Part shown: positions 38,882-47,215 of the stretch, one piece after another
How positions within the stretch are numbered: the first letter of the stretch is position 1
Layout: each line of letters opens with the position of its first letter
DNA from: Mucilaginibacter endophyticus
GTDB lineage: Bacteria; Bacteroidota; Bacteroidia; Sphingobacteriales; Sphingobacteriaceae
NCBI RefSeq assembly: GCF_003351025.1
Contig: NZ_QPCG01000005.1
Coordinates: 567,165-631,164 of the forward strand
Direction of reading: 5' to 3'
Length of the DNA: 64,000 nucleotides
Translations under genes and position numbers: made by a program
The notes under the pieces: model-generated
What the model saw: only the letters and a program-made list of their open reading frames with translations
The model's database searches: none
Told to the model about the DNA's origin: nothing

Positions 38882-39832
38882 ATGAAAAAAACACACCCTA
38901 TAGCAAACCGCAGAGTTGTTTTTATTATCAGTGCGCTGGCAGTTGGTTTTGTTTTACTACAGTTTGCATCGCCGGCTATTGTTAATCCTCCGGCGACAAA
39001 GGAAATATCTGCCCCGGAAGAGGTTACCCGGATTTTAAAACAGGCCTGCTATGATTGCCATTCTAACGCTGCCGATCCGGCATGGTACGGTCGTATCGCG
39101 CCAGCCTCTTTTTTGGTTGCCCATGACATCAGGCAAGGTCGGTCACGCTTTAATTTTTCTGAGTGGGACAAAAACCCGCCTGTTGTACAGGAACTATTGT
39201 TATGGGAAATGGTTAATGCCATAGGGGAGGGGAAAATGCCGCTTAGCCGTTATAGCCTGCTGCATAGCGGTTCGCGAGTATCAGCGTCAGATCTTGCAAT
39301 ACTTAAAAAGTATGTTAATACCCTGCCCGGAAGACATAAAGTTGATACAGCCAGAATTGTGAAGCCGGACACTATTACCTCAAAACTGGCTGATGCAAAG
39401 CCGTCGCAAATTCCCGTTTCGCTAAATGGCGTCTCTTATTATCCCGATTATAAAAATTGGAGGATCATTAGCGTAACAGATAAATATGATGGCGGAAGTA
39501 TGCGTGTAGTATATGCCAATGATATGATGTACAATGCCATTAAATTAAAAAAAATGCCTTTCCCGGATGGGGCTGTAATGGTTAAAGCCGTTTGGGGCAA
39601 GCAACAGGAAAGCAGCGATGGCATGGTAAGGCCGGGCAATTTTCAAAATGTGCAGGTTATGGTAAAGGATAGCAGGAAATATGCGGCGACCGAAGGTTGG
39701 GGATTTGCCAAATTTGATGGGTTCGGACTGAAGCCATACGGAAAAATCGCGATTTTTGACAGGACCTGTATTAATTGCCATAGGTTACTGGCTCCTGAAA
39801 GCGATTTCGTCTTTAATGTTCCCACCAAATAA
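38882..39832 (+). CDS. Haem-binding domain fused to cytochrome P460 domain
   Basis: A 316-residue exported c-type haem protein anchored by an N-terminal helix (about 11-31). Residues about 40-150 are a Haem_bd domain with C-Y-D-C-H. Residues about 175-316 are a cytochrome P460-type domain (Y-P-D-Y-K-N-W-R, then M-P-F-P-D-G-A-V-M-V-K, then G-W-G-F-A-K-F-D) ending with a second haem motif, C-I-N-C-H. Such proteins work in periplasmic electron transfer or stress redox chemistry. The role here is not known. A small lipoprotein gene follows 31 bp later. The LytTR-type element C lies upstream. Confidence 0.88.
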   Translation: MKKTHPIANRRVVFIISALAVGFVLLQFASPAIVNPPATKEISAPEEVTRILKQACYDCHSNAADPAWYGRIAPASFLVAHDIRQGRSRFNFSEWDKNPPVVQELLLWEMVNAIGEGKMPLSRYSLLHSGSRVSASDLAILKKYVNTLPGRHKVDTARIVKPDTITSKLADAKPSQIPVSLNGVSYYPDYKNWRIISVTDKYDGGSMRVVYANDMMYNAIKLKKMPFPDGAVMVKAVWGKQQESSDGMVRPGNFQNVQVMVKDSRKYAATEGWGFAKFDGFGLKPYGKIAIFDRTCINCHRLLAPESDFVFNVPTK

Positions 39833-39863
39833 ATCAATAGTCTGCAAACTAAAATATAAGATC

Positions 39864-40322
39864 ATGTTGAAAGTAATTTCATGCGCATTATCTGTAGCGC
39901 TGCTATGCGGGGCCTGTCAGCAAAAAAAGAATGCTGTGCTGGCCCCCGAATATCTATACGAGGTTAAAAACCAGAAGCCTATCTGTTCATTGATCGACAA
40001 TAAAAAAGGTAATATCCTAATGCTTTACGGGAATGACGTTGCGCTGCGCGCAGCCAACTACCCTGTGGCAAAGCAGTTGCCTGGCGCATATTATACCCTG
40101 GTAACATGGAAACAAAAGCAAATGCCAAGCTGGTACGGCACCAATATGAATGGTGAAATTTATACGGTTGAAACCCTTAAAATTTCGCATGCTGACATAG
40201 AGCCGCTCAAATCCGATTATCAGTTTGTGCCTGGCAGTTCATATATTTCAACTGTTGCACGGCCTGACCGCAACGAGCGGATTCGTTTTATAATAGATCA
40301 GCGGGCTGCCGTATTACCCTAA
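39864..40322 (+). CDS. Small lipoprotein with cytochrome P460-like neighbour
   Basis: The 152-residue product starts at the ATG at 39864, which gives a lipoprotein signal (L-L-C-G-A-C at about 14-19). The frame is open further upstream, but that part overlaps the haem-protein gene. I do not recognise the family. The mature part has a beta-rich pattern (G-N-I-L-M-L-Y-G-N-D, Y-Y-T-L-V-T-W-K-Q-K) and one W-Y-G-T-N-M-N-G-E-I-Y segment. The 31-bp spacing suggests co-transcription with the haem protein, so it may assist it in the periplasm. Confidence 0.75.
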   Translation: MLKVISCALSVALLCGACQQKKNAVLAPEYLYEVKNQKPICSLIDNKKGNILMLYGNDVALRAANYPVAKQLPGAYYTLVTWKQKQMPSWYGTNMNGEIYTVETLKISHADIEPLKSDYQFVPGSSYISTVARPDRNERIRFIIDQRAAVLP

Positions 40323-40361
40323 AGCGGAGGGTATTTACTGAAGGGATCGAAAAGCTTTCTC

Positions 40362-40404
40362 TAAATAAAAAGGCTAATGCACATCGCATTAGCCTTTTTA
40401 TTTA
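40362..40404. terminator. Bidirectional rho-independent terminator
   Basis: A perfect 19-bp stem (40362-40380 with 40386-40404) and a 5-base loop, with GGCTAATGC/GCATTAGCC at its core and A/T tracts on both sides. It serves both the lipoprotein gene (plus) and the RND operon (minus), which converge here. Confidence 0.88.
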
Positions 40405-40445
40405 AACCATCATGAAGCAACGGTTAATGATGGGGAATTTGGTAT

Positions 40446-41531
40446 TTATTTTTTTACGTTGATCGGTGCACCCTCTTTTAGTTCATCGGTTGCATTGGTA
40501 ACCAATATATCGCCTGTATGCAGCTTGCCATAAACTTCGAGGCTGTCGGCCGTTTCTCTTCCCTTTTGCACGTCAACCCATTGCGCTTTGTTGTTAACAA
40601 CCTTTATTACAAATACCCGCTGTGAGTTTTGTGTCACTGCGCTTTGAGGCACAATAAAGGTTTTTTGTGTGTTGTTGAGTTGAAGGCTTACCTGGGCAAA
40701 CATACCCGGCAATAACTGCCTGTCATTGTTAACAATATCCATCTGCATCTGCTCTGTCCTGAGTGTTTGATCCATACTTCCCGATTTCCGGTTCACTACA
40801 GCTGCAAATTGCTTCCCTGGTAATGTCTTTACCGAAAAATGAACGGTATCCTTATCGGTGAAATAAGCTGTTGCTGCTTCCGGTACATCTACAACCAGCC
40901 GTAATTTGGTTTGTTGCTGAAGGGTGAGCATCGGTTTATTGGAGCTCTTGTCTGATGGGGTAACGTAAGCTCCCGCATACACATTACGTGAGCTGATCAC
41001 ACCGTCAAACGGGGCCCTTACTTCAAGGTAGTCCTTTAAATCGCCAGCTAACTGGTAGGCAGATCCGGCAGCGAGCAGGGAAGCACTGTCTGCGCTCATT
41101 TTGGCATGCGCCAGTTCAAGGTCATTGGGTGATATGGTACCCGGGGTCCGGCTTGTTCTGTAAAGTCGGTCATAGGTGGCTTTACTACCGCGATAAATTG
41201 CTTCTTTGGTATGAAGATCTTCTTGTGATTGCTTAAGCGCGGCAATCATTTCCGGTGCTTCAAGTGTGATGAGCAACTGGCCCTTGTGCACCTGGCTGCC
41301 AATGTCTACGGTCATCGTTTTGATGAACCCGTTTACCTTAGCATAAAGGTCAACAGCCTGATAAGGTTGGAGTACACCTGGAATGCTCATGCTGGTATGC
41401 AGATCGCCTTCCCGAAGCCTGATAACCGGGGTTGTTTGTATGGATTGAACGGGTTGTTTATTTTGATTACTTCCGCATGAGGCAAGCAGGCTACCGGCCA
41501 GCATGCAAAGGATATATTGATATGATTTCAT
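40446..41531 (-). CDS. RND efflux periplasmic adaptor (membrane fusion protein)
   Basis: A 361-residue lipoprotein (lipobox L-L-A-S-C near residue 19). The HlyD/AcrA-like order is lipoyl half (D-L-Y-A-K-V-N-G-F-I), short helical hairpin (about 105-160, with N-D-L-E-L-A-H-A-K-M), second lipoyl half (R-A-P-F-D-G-V-I-S-S-R), beta-barrel (about 205-285) and membrane-proximal domain. It bridges the pump at 41543-44710 to the TolC-type channel. It is the last gene of a three-part operon read in the order channel, pump, adaptor. Confidence 0.93.
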   Translation of the reverse strand: MKSYQYILCMLAGSLLASCGSNQNKQPVQSIQTTPVIRLREGDLHTSMSIPGVLQPYQAVDLYAKVNGFIKTMTVDIGSQVHKGQLLITLEAPEMIAALKQSQEDLHTKEAIYRGSKATYDRLYRTSRTPGTISPNDLELAHAKMSADSASLLAAGSAYQLAGDLKDYLEVRAPFDGVISSRNVYAGAYVTPSDKSSNKPMLTLQQQTKLRLVVDVPEAATAYFTDKDTVHFSVKTLPGKQFAAVVNRKSGSMDQTLRTEQMQMDIVNNDRQLLPGMFAQVSLQLNNTQKTFIVPQSAVTQNSQRVFVIKVVNNKAQWVDVQKGRETADSLEVYGKLHTGDILVTNATDELKEGAPINVKK

Positions 41532-41542
41532 GATTTCTTTTT

Positions 41543-44500
41543 TTATGAGTTTTTAGGATCGAAGTATACACTTAGCTGGTCATCAGGATCGAGCGAAACA
41601 CTGTTGGTGGTTGACTTTTGCTGCACCAGGTAAAAGATTACCGGTAAAATGAACAGGGAAACAAACGTTGATGCAATCAATCCGCCTATAACAGCCCTGC
41701 CCAAAGGGGCTGTCTGTCCGCCGGCTTCACCCAGTCCGGTAGCCATTGGGATCATCCCTGCAATCATCGCGATAGTGGTCATCAGGATTGGCCTGAGCCT
41801 TAATTCCATCGCTTCAATAGCTGATTCCATGGCGTCTTTGCCGCTTTTTCTGATTTCTTCCGCGTTTGAAATTAAGAGGATAGCATTGGAAACAGAAACC
41901 CCGACAGACATGATTATACCCATGTATGATTGGAGGTTGAGGCTTGACCCCGTTGCAAGCAAAATGAGCAGGGAGCCAACCAATACGCCTGGTATCGCTG
42001 TAATAACAGTAAAGCCTAAGCGGAACGACTGGTAATTTGCAGACAGCATCAGCAGTAAAACGATAATAGTAATCAACAAACCGGATTGCAGGCTGGCGAG
42101 CGTCTGGTCAAGCAGGATAGTTAATCCCCTTACCTCTACCGAAATTCCGCGAGGTGGTGTGTTGCTGTTTTTCAGGATCTTATTTACAGCTGCCGAGGCG
42201 GAGCCGAGGTCTTTATTGTAAATATTGGCTATGATTGATAGGTAACGTGTAGCCCCTTTACGGTCATATTCGCCCACTATTGGCTGCATGTTAAAGGTGC
42301 AAACATCGCCAAGCACAGGCCTTGCGCTGTTCTTGAATATCGGAACCTCGGCAAGGTCGTCAAGGCTGCCCATATCAGGTTGCGGTATCTCCACCTGCAC
42401 GTTATAGGAATTGGCATTGGTTTGATCAAGCCATAAAATCTTATCAGTAAAACGGCTGGATGATGTTGCCTGGGTAATACAATTACTAACCTGTGTCATG
42501 GTAAGGCCCATCTGCGTTACTTTGTCCCGGTCGATATTGATATGGATCGCGGGGCTTTTCAGCTGCTCTTTCAGCTGCACATCCCTCAGAAAAGGAACCT
42601 GTTTCAACTGCGCTATCAGAGTATCTGCATATTGCTGTCCCTGGGCTATATCTTTGCCAATTACAGCTATCTCGACAGGTGTAGATGAACCCTGGCTCAT
42701 GATCTTGCTGGTTAAATCAATCGGCTCGAACGATAGTGTCACGTCCGGCATGGCTTTATGAAGCGCTTTCCGTAGGTTTTCCTTAACATCCTGTATGTTT
42801 TCCTTGTAATTGTCGCTCAGGTTAACCTGCATAACAATCTCGTTGGAGGAACTCATAAACAAAATGACCGGCAAAGTTGGGAACGAAGAAGGGTGCTGCC
42901 CTGCAAAAGCAGATATAATATCGACATTGTTTTTACCTACAGTTTGATATAATACCTGCTGGGCTTCAAGCATCGTTTTTTCGGTTTGCTCAAGCCTGGT
43001 TCCCTGTGGTGCCCTTATGCGGACTTGGAATTGCCCGCTGTTTAGCTTAGGCAGGATATCCTTACCTATTATGGATACGCTGAAGCCAACTATGATGAAA
43101 GAAATGGCCACGTAAAGCGCAACACTTGCGCGGCTGCGGCTCATCATCCATTTTACGATTTGCACGCAGGCTGCCTTAAACCGGTCGAACCGGTTTGGCT
43201 TATCCGCTGTTTGGGGTTTTTCTTCATGATGTTCCGGAACTTTAAGTACCCAGTTGGCCAATACAGGCACAAGCGTTTGTGATAAAAGAAATGCCGCTAT
43301 CATGGAAAATCCTACTGCTAATGACAAGGGTAGGAACATGCCCTGTGGTACACCCGTCATGAAAAAGGCAGGCACAAAAACCGCCAGGATGCTAAGCAGG
43401 ATCAGGAGCTTTGGCAGTGCTATCTCTTCACAGGCGTCGGCTACGGCGCGAGCCTTTTTCTTGCCCATTTCCATATGCCTGTGAATATTTTCAATCGTCA
43501 CGGTCGATTCATCTACCAGGATACCGATAGCCAATGCAAGACCGCTCAGTGTCATGATGTTCAGCGTTTGTCCAAACAGCTTCAATACCAGGGTGCCTAT
43601 AATTACAGAAAGCGGGATATTCACCACTACGATAAAGGCGCTTCTCTTATCGCGCAAAAACAGCAATACCATTAATCCCGCCAGGATGGCTCCTGTAACA
43701 CCTTCGCTGATAAGACTTTTTACCGCGTTGATCACGTAAACGGACTCATCAAACTCAAACTTTAACGAAACATCTGACGGCAAAAGGCTTTGCATGTTTG
43801 GAATTGCCTTTTTCAAATCCTGCACTACCGACCAGGTGGAGGCGCTGGAAGCTTTAATCACGGGGATGTAAATTGCCCTTTTACCATTAATGTAGGCAAA
43901 GCCGGTAGTAATATCAGCCCCATCTACCACCCGTGCCACATCTTTCAGATAGATGGTTGCTCCATTTTGATAAAGTAGCGGAATTTTTTCAAAGTCCTTA
44001 ACCTTGTTCAATACGGTATTGGAAGGTGTTAGGTAAGAGGTACGCCCAATGCTGACGGTTCCTGCCGGCGAGATATGGTTGTTATCCTTTATCGCCGCGG
44101 TGATCTGGTCGGCAGTTACACCATGGCTGCGCATCAGGTCTGGGTCAACATTAATAACAACGGTTCTGGCATTACCGCCAATAGGTGGTGGCGAGGTTAG
44201 ACCTGCAATTTTAGAAAAGTTGGGCCTGACATATAAACTGGCCAAATCCTGCAGTTCGTTGTTACTACGTTTCGAGCTGCTTATAGTCAACTGCCCCACA
44301 GGTAATGTAGAGGCATCAAAGCGAATAATGATGGGCGGCGGGGTTCCGGGAGGCATTTCGGCGAAAGCCCTGTTGGTAAGCGAGGTAACTTCGGCCGCCG
44401 CCTGTGCCATGTTTGTTCCATCATAAAAACTTAGTTTGAGCAGGCTTAAACCTTCTATGTTATTGGTTTCTATTGATTTGATACCACTTACATATAGGTA

Positions 44501-44710
44501 TAAGTTTTGATAATTGGTAGAAACAAAGCCCTCCATTTGCTGGGGCGACATGCCTCCGTAAGGTTGGGAAACATATATGGTAGGCAGGTTAATGTTTGGA
44601 AAAATATCAATATTAATTTTTGTGGCGGCAATTATCCCCGCCAGCACTACGCCAATTACAACGACAATCACCGTTATTGGCTTCCTTAATGAAGATTGAA
44701 TGAGATTCAT
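41543..44710 (-). CDS. RND multidrug efflux pump (HAE1/AcrB type)
   Basis: A 1055-residue inner-membrane pump with twelve helices in the 1+5+1+5 arrangement and two large periplasmic loops. Typical stretches are I-N-I-D-I-F-P-N-I-N-L-P near residue 33, the proton-relay helix with G-I-L-V-D-E-S-T-V-T-I-E-N-I (about 400-413), and R-P-I-L-M-T-T-I-A-M-I-A-G near the C terminus. No metal-transport signature of the CusA kind is evident, so export of hydrophobic drugs or toxins is more likely. It begins 11 bp after the channel gene and ends 11 bp before the adaptor gene. Confidence 0.95.
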   Translation of the reverse strand: MNLIQSSLRKPITVIVVVIGVVLAGIIAATKINIDIFPNINLPTIYVSQPYGGMSPQQMEGFVSTNYQNLYLYVSGIKSIETNNIEGLSLLKLSFYDGTNMAQAAAEVTSLTNRAFAEMPPGTPPPIIIRFDASTLPVGQLTISSSKRSNNELQDLASLYVRPNFSKIAGLTSPPPIGGNARTVVINVDPDLMRSHGVTADQITAAIKDNNHISPAGTVSIGRTSYLTPSNTVLNKVKDFEKIPLLYQNGATIYLKDVARVVDGADITTGFAYINGKRAIYIPVIKASSASTWSVVQDLKKAIPNMQSLLPSDVSLKFEFDESVYVINAVKSLISEGVTGAILAGLMVLLFLRDKRSAFIVVVNIPLSVIIGTLVLKLFGQTLNIMTLSGLALAIGILVDESTVTIENIHRHMEMGKKKARAVADACEEIALPKLLILLSILAVFVPAFFMTGVPQGMFLPLSLAVGFSMIAAFLLSQTLVPVLANWVLKVPEHHEEKPQTADKPNRFDRFKAACVQIVKWMMSRSRASVALYVAISFIIVGFSVSIIGKDILPKLNSGQFQVRIRAPQGTRLEQTEKTMLEAQQVLYQTVGKNNVDIISAFAGQHPSSFPTLPVILFMSSSNEIVMQVNLSDNYKENIQDVKENLRKALHKAMPDVTLSFEPIDLTSKIMSQGSSTPVEIAVIGKDIAQGQQYADTLIAQLKQVPFLRDVQLKEQLKSPAIHINIDRDKVTQMGLTMTQVSNCITQATSSSRFTDKILWLDQTNANSYNVQVEIPQPDMGSLDDLAEVPIFKNSARPVLGDVCTFNMQPIVGEYDRKGATRYLSIIANIYNKDLGSASAAVNKILKNSNTPPRGISVEVRGLTILLDQTLASLQSGLLITIIVLLLMLSANYQSFRLGFTVITAIPGVLVGSLLILLATGSSLNLQSYMGIIMSVGVSVSNAILLISNAEEIRKSGKDAMESAIEAMELRLRPILMTTIAMIAGMIPMATGLGEAGGQTAPLGRAVIGGLIASTFVSLFILPVIFYLVQQKSTTNSVSLDPDDQLSVYFDPKNS

Positions 44711-44721
44711 GATCGTTGTAT

Positions 44722-46146
44722 TTAATATTGGTTAGTGAATAGATATAAATTCCCTGAAGAACCGGCCATGTACAAAAGGGCTTGCCATACCGCGTTACCG
44801 GCGATGTCTTTGTTTGTTTCTGCCCGGTTTAAATCATACAGCGTTTGCGTCACATCAACTATAGTAGCAAGGCCGTTGCTGTATAGGGTCTTTTTTTGTT
44901 CATAAGCGTCACTTGCAGCTTTTAACAAAATGGGGGCTTCCCGGTACTTTTGCAGAGCGTTGGCCAATTGCTTATTGCCTTCTTCCAGCTGATTGGTAAG
45001 GTTAGTTTCCTGGTAGTGATATTCGTTGGTCAGTCCATCGGCATAATAGCGCTGGCTCTTGAGCCTGGAGCTAACCCTGCCCATGTTTGACAGGTTCCAG
45101 GAAATGCCTACTCCAATTAGATAATTTCCCCGTAAGGGCGCAATACCATTAAAGTAGCCTTGATTATAACTGCCGGGATCAGCCGGATTATAGCTTGTCC
45201 CGAAACCTGAGCCCCTGTCTTGCAACGTGCCAAAAAATGAAACTTTAGGCAGGCTGGTTTTGGAAAGGTAGGCGGCATCAAGCTCACTGCTTTTTACCCG
45301 CTCTGCCAGGAACCTCAATTGGGGGTGATTGGAGATATCATAAACAGGGCGCTGCGGTAGCTGCGCGGGCAGTTGATTGATATATAGGCTATCTAACAGG
45401 AAATCCTGTTTGGTCATGCCTAACTGCATAGCAAGGTTGGCAGCCTGTTTCTGTTCAAAAGCAATCGCGTCTGTCAATGCATTTTTAGCCTGTGATAGTT
45501 GCGCATTGGCTATTGAGCTATCTACCCCTGCGTTTAAACCGTTAACTGTACGGGTGAGGATCACGTCCTTCAGTGCAGAAACCCTGGAAAGGTTTACCTC
45601 TTCAGAATAATGCAGGCGTTGTGCATCAAGTAAATTCAAATAGGCTGATGCAGCCCTTACCTGCTGCTGAAACTTTTCCTGTTCAAGGTCGGCTTCATCG
45701 CGGTCATAAATTCCTTTGGCATCGGCTACGTGAGCTTTTTGCAAGCCAAATGAAAAAATATTCCAGTTGATTTCTGATGAATAGAGCGCGGCAAAAGCGG
45801 CGTTCCAATTTTGAGAAGCGGAAACCGGACCCGATGTAGTCGAGATTAATCCGTTAATACCCGAAGGGAGGCCGTTGAGGCCATTAATTGTGCCGTAGCC
45901 CTGTTGCGCGGAAAGGATGAAATCCGGTGTTCCATCGCGCCTGGCCGCGGTGATATTTTCTTTGGAAGCATTGGCATAATTAGCCTTTGCTTTTAATAAT
46001 TCCTGACGTGAGAGTGTAAGTTGCAGGGCCTCTTTCATACTCAGGACATGATCGTTGTTTTCCTGGGCAATGGCAGGCAGCGTTCTCAATCCCAGGTATA
46101 ATGTTAACGTGAGACTGAAAACCAAAAACTTTATGTTCGTTTTCAT
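44722..46146 (-). CDS. TolC-family outer-membrane channel (RND operon)
   Basis: A 474-residue protein with a signal peptide ending near A-I-A-Q. It carries two OEP repeats of long coiled-coil helices with L-N-L-L-D-A-Q-R-L-H-Y-S-E-E in the first and Y-E-Q-K-K-T-L-Y-S-N-G-L-A-T-I-V-D-V-T-Q-T-L in the second. It forms the trimeric exit duct for the pump encoded next. It is the first large gene of the operon; a small membrane protein gene lies 119 bp upstream. Confidence 0.93.
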   Translation of the reverse strand: MKTNIKFLVFSLTLTLYLGLRTLPAIAQENNDHVLSMKEALQLTLSRQELLKAKANYANASKENITAARRDGTPDFILSAQQGYGTINGLNGLPSGINGLISTTSGPVSASQNWNAAFAALYSSEINWNIFSFGLQKAHVADAKGIYDRDEADLEQEKFQQQVRAASAYLNLLDAQRLHYSEEVNLSRVSALKDVILTRTVNGLNAGVDSSIANAQLSQAKNALTDAIAFEQKQAANLAMQLGMTKQDFLLDSLYINQLPAQLPQRPVYDISNHPQLRFLAERVKSSELDAAYLSKTSLPKVSFFGTLQDRGSGFGTSYNPADPGSYNQGYFNGIAPLRGNYLIGVGISWNLSNMGRVSSRLKSQRYYADGLTNEYHYQETNLTNQLEEGNKQLANALQKYREAPILLKAASDAYEQKKTLYSNGLATIVDVTQTLYDLNRAETNKDIAGNAVWQALLYMAGSSGNLYLFTNQY

Positions 46147-46265
46147 TTGGAAAAAATTAAAATATGCGTGTTACAGGCCCTAAAAGGCCCATTAATAGCT
46201 GTTAGCTAAACCGGCAAAACCGGTCTATCAACGACAATCAGCATGAAGCTGACTGTCCGGATATT

Positions 46266-46613
46266 TTAATTGAAAGATGGCGGCCCTCTGAGGTATAAAA
46301 GAGGAATGGGGTCAATAGGAGTAAAAACCTCCCGGAAAGCGGGAAGCGCTATAAAGACGATTATAATAAGAATCCCAAACGTAACAAGGCTTATTTCGGC
46401 GGGAAGTGCGGAATGCCTGAATTGTTGGGTATAAGACTGTAGTTTACAATGAATGATACCGGCCCGGACATGGACATCTTTTGAATGGCTGGCTTCGGTT
46501 GAAACATTCTTGTTGAAAAAGATGGCATAACGTACAAGCACCCGACCCTGTAGCCCTGTGAAGATCAGGAGGACGAGCAATAGTTTCAATATGTTATGCA
46601 GTAGCTTTTTCAT
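46266..46613 (-). CDS. Small membrane/secreted protein at the head of the RND operon
   Basis: A 115-residue protein with an N-terminal signal-anchor (L-L-L-V-L-L-I-F-T-G-L-Q-G), a second hydrophobic stretch at about 78-93 (L-V-T-F-G-I-L-I-I-I-V-F-I-A-L) and the tail P-I-P-L-L-Y-L-R-G-P-P. I do not recognise the family with certainty. The layout recalls the HYC_CC_PP-type small proteins next to Bacteroidota metal-efflux genes, such as the one at 59604-59981, but it has only one cysteine in the mature part. It probably belongs to the efflux transcript. A LytTR-type element lies 181 bp upstream. Confidence 0.65.
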   Translation of the reverse strand: MKKLLHNILKLLLVLLIFTGLQGRVLVRYAIFFNKNVSTEASHSKDVHVRAGIIHCKLQSYTQQFRHSALPAEISLVTFGILIIIVFIALPAFREVFTPIDPIPLLYLRGPPSFN

Positions 46614-46793
46614 TGCAGGTTGTAAAGCTTAATCATGACCGGGTTATTTAACTATCTCCTTTCCGTGCCGATAATGCCGGGAAGTTTTTTTATCCCACAT
46701 ACTTCTTAATATGGCCGTGAAAATCAATAAACCCATGATCATATTTTTTATTGATATAAAAGTAGAATGCCCGGCGAGAGATTTCAGCCGGTA

Positions 46794-46823
46794 TTCGTTA
46801 AACAGGCAAAAACAGTCGTTGAA
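46794..46823 (-). promoter_or_regulatory. LytTR-type direct-repeat element D
   Basis: On the minus strand, TTCAACGAC at 46823-46815 and TTTAACGAA at 46802-46794 are 21 bp apart, with a spacer containing TTTTTGCCTG. It faces the RND operon with the same polarity as elements A-C have to their genes. Confidence 0.6.
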
Positions 46824-47215
46824 AAAGGTTTGGCAACTAATGAGAGGGGCGTATTTCTTGATTATTGGCAAAGTTCAGTAAAACTCATGCTAAATGCTCA
46901 ACCCAGATCGGCTATGATTACTCTCTATTGATCATTGGTTGAATTGTTTCGATATTGATATTTGTAGCATGTGTACCCTATCTTAACCGGACTGTTGTCC
47001 GATTAAGAAAAAATTAGCCTGCAACTATTTAAGCTTTATTTTTACCTTAACAATTTGTGTTAATAGGATCCAGCTTTTGCTCAAACTGAAATGGCATTTC
47101 AAAACCGGACGCATTAATGTCCGGTTTTGTTACAGGGGCGCAGTTTGGATAATATGTAATATTTTATTTATCAGATTGTTATCGGATTGGAATAACGATT
47201 GATATATTTAATTAC
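46824..47215. other. Intergenic region before the second AraC-FtsX fusion
   Basis: No gene is visible. It contains a perfect 11-bp inverted repeat at 47100-47110 and 47119-47129 (AAAACCGGAC core, 8-base loop), which could terminate a short transcript. From about 47189 it is similar to the leader of the first fusion gene, including the position where that gene has its ATG. Confidence 0.5.

Noticed and set aside
46644..46871. A 75-codon minus-strand frame upstream of the RND operon
   Set aside because: Its middle is simply the translated LytTR-type element D. A similar peptide pattern (N-D-x-F-C-L-F) appears in the frame over elements A and B, so the similarity is from DNA sites and not from a gene.
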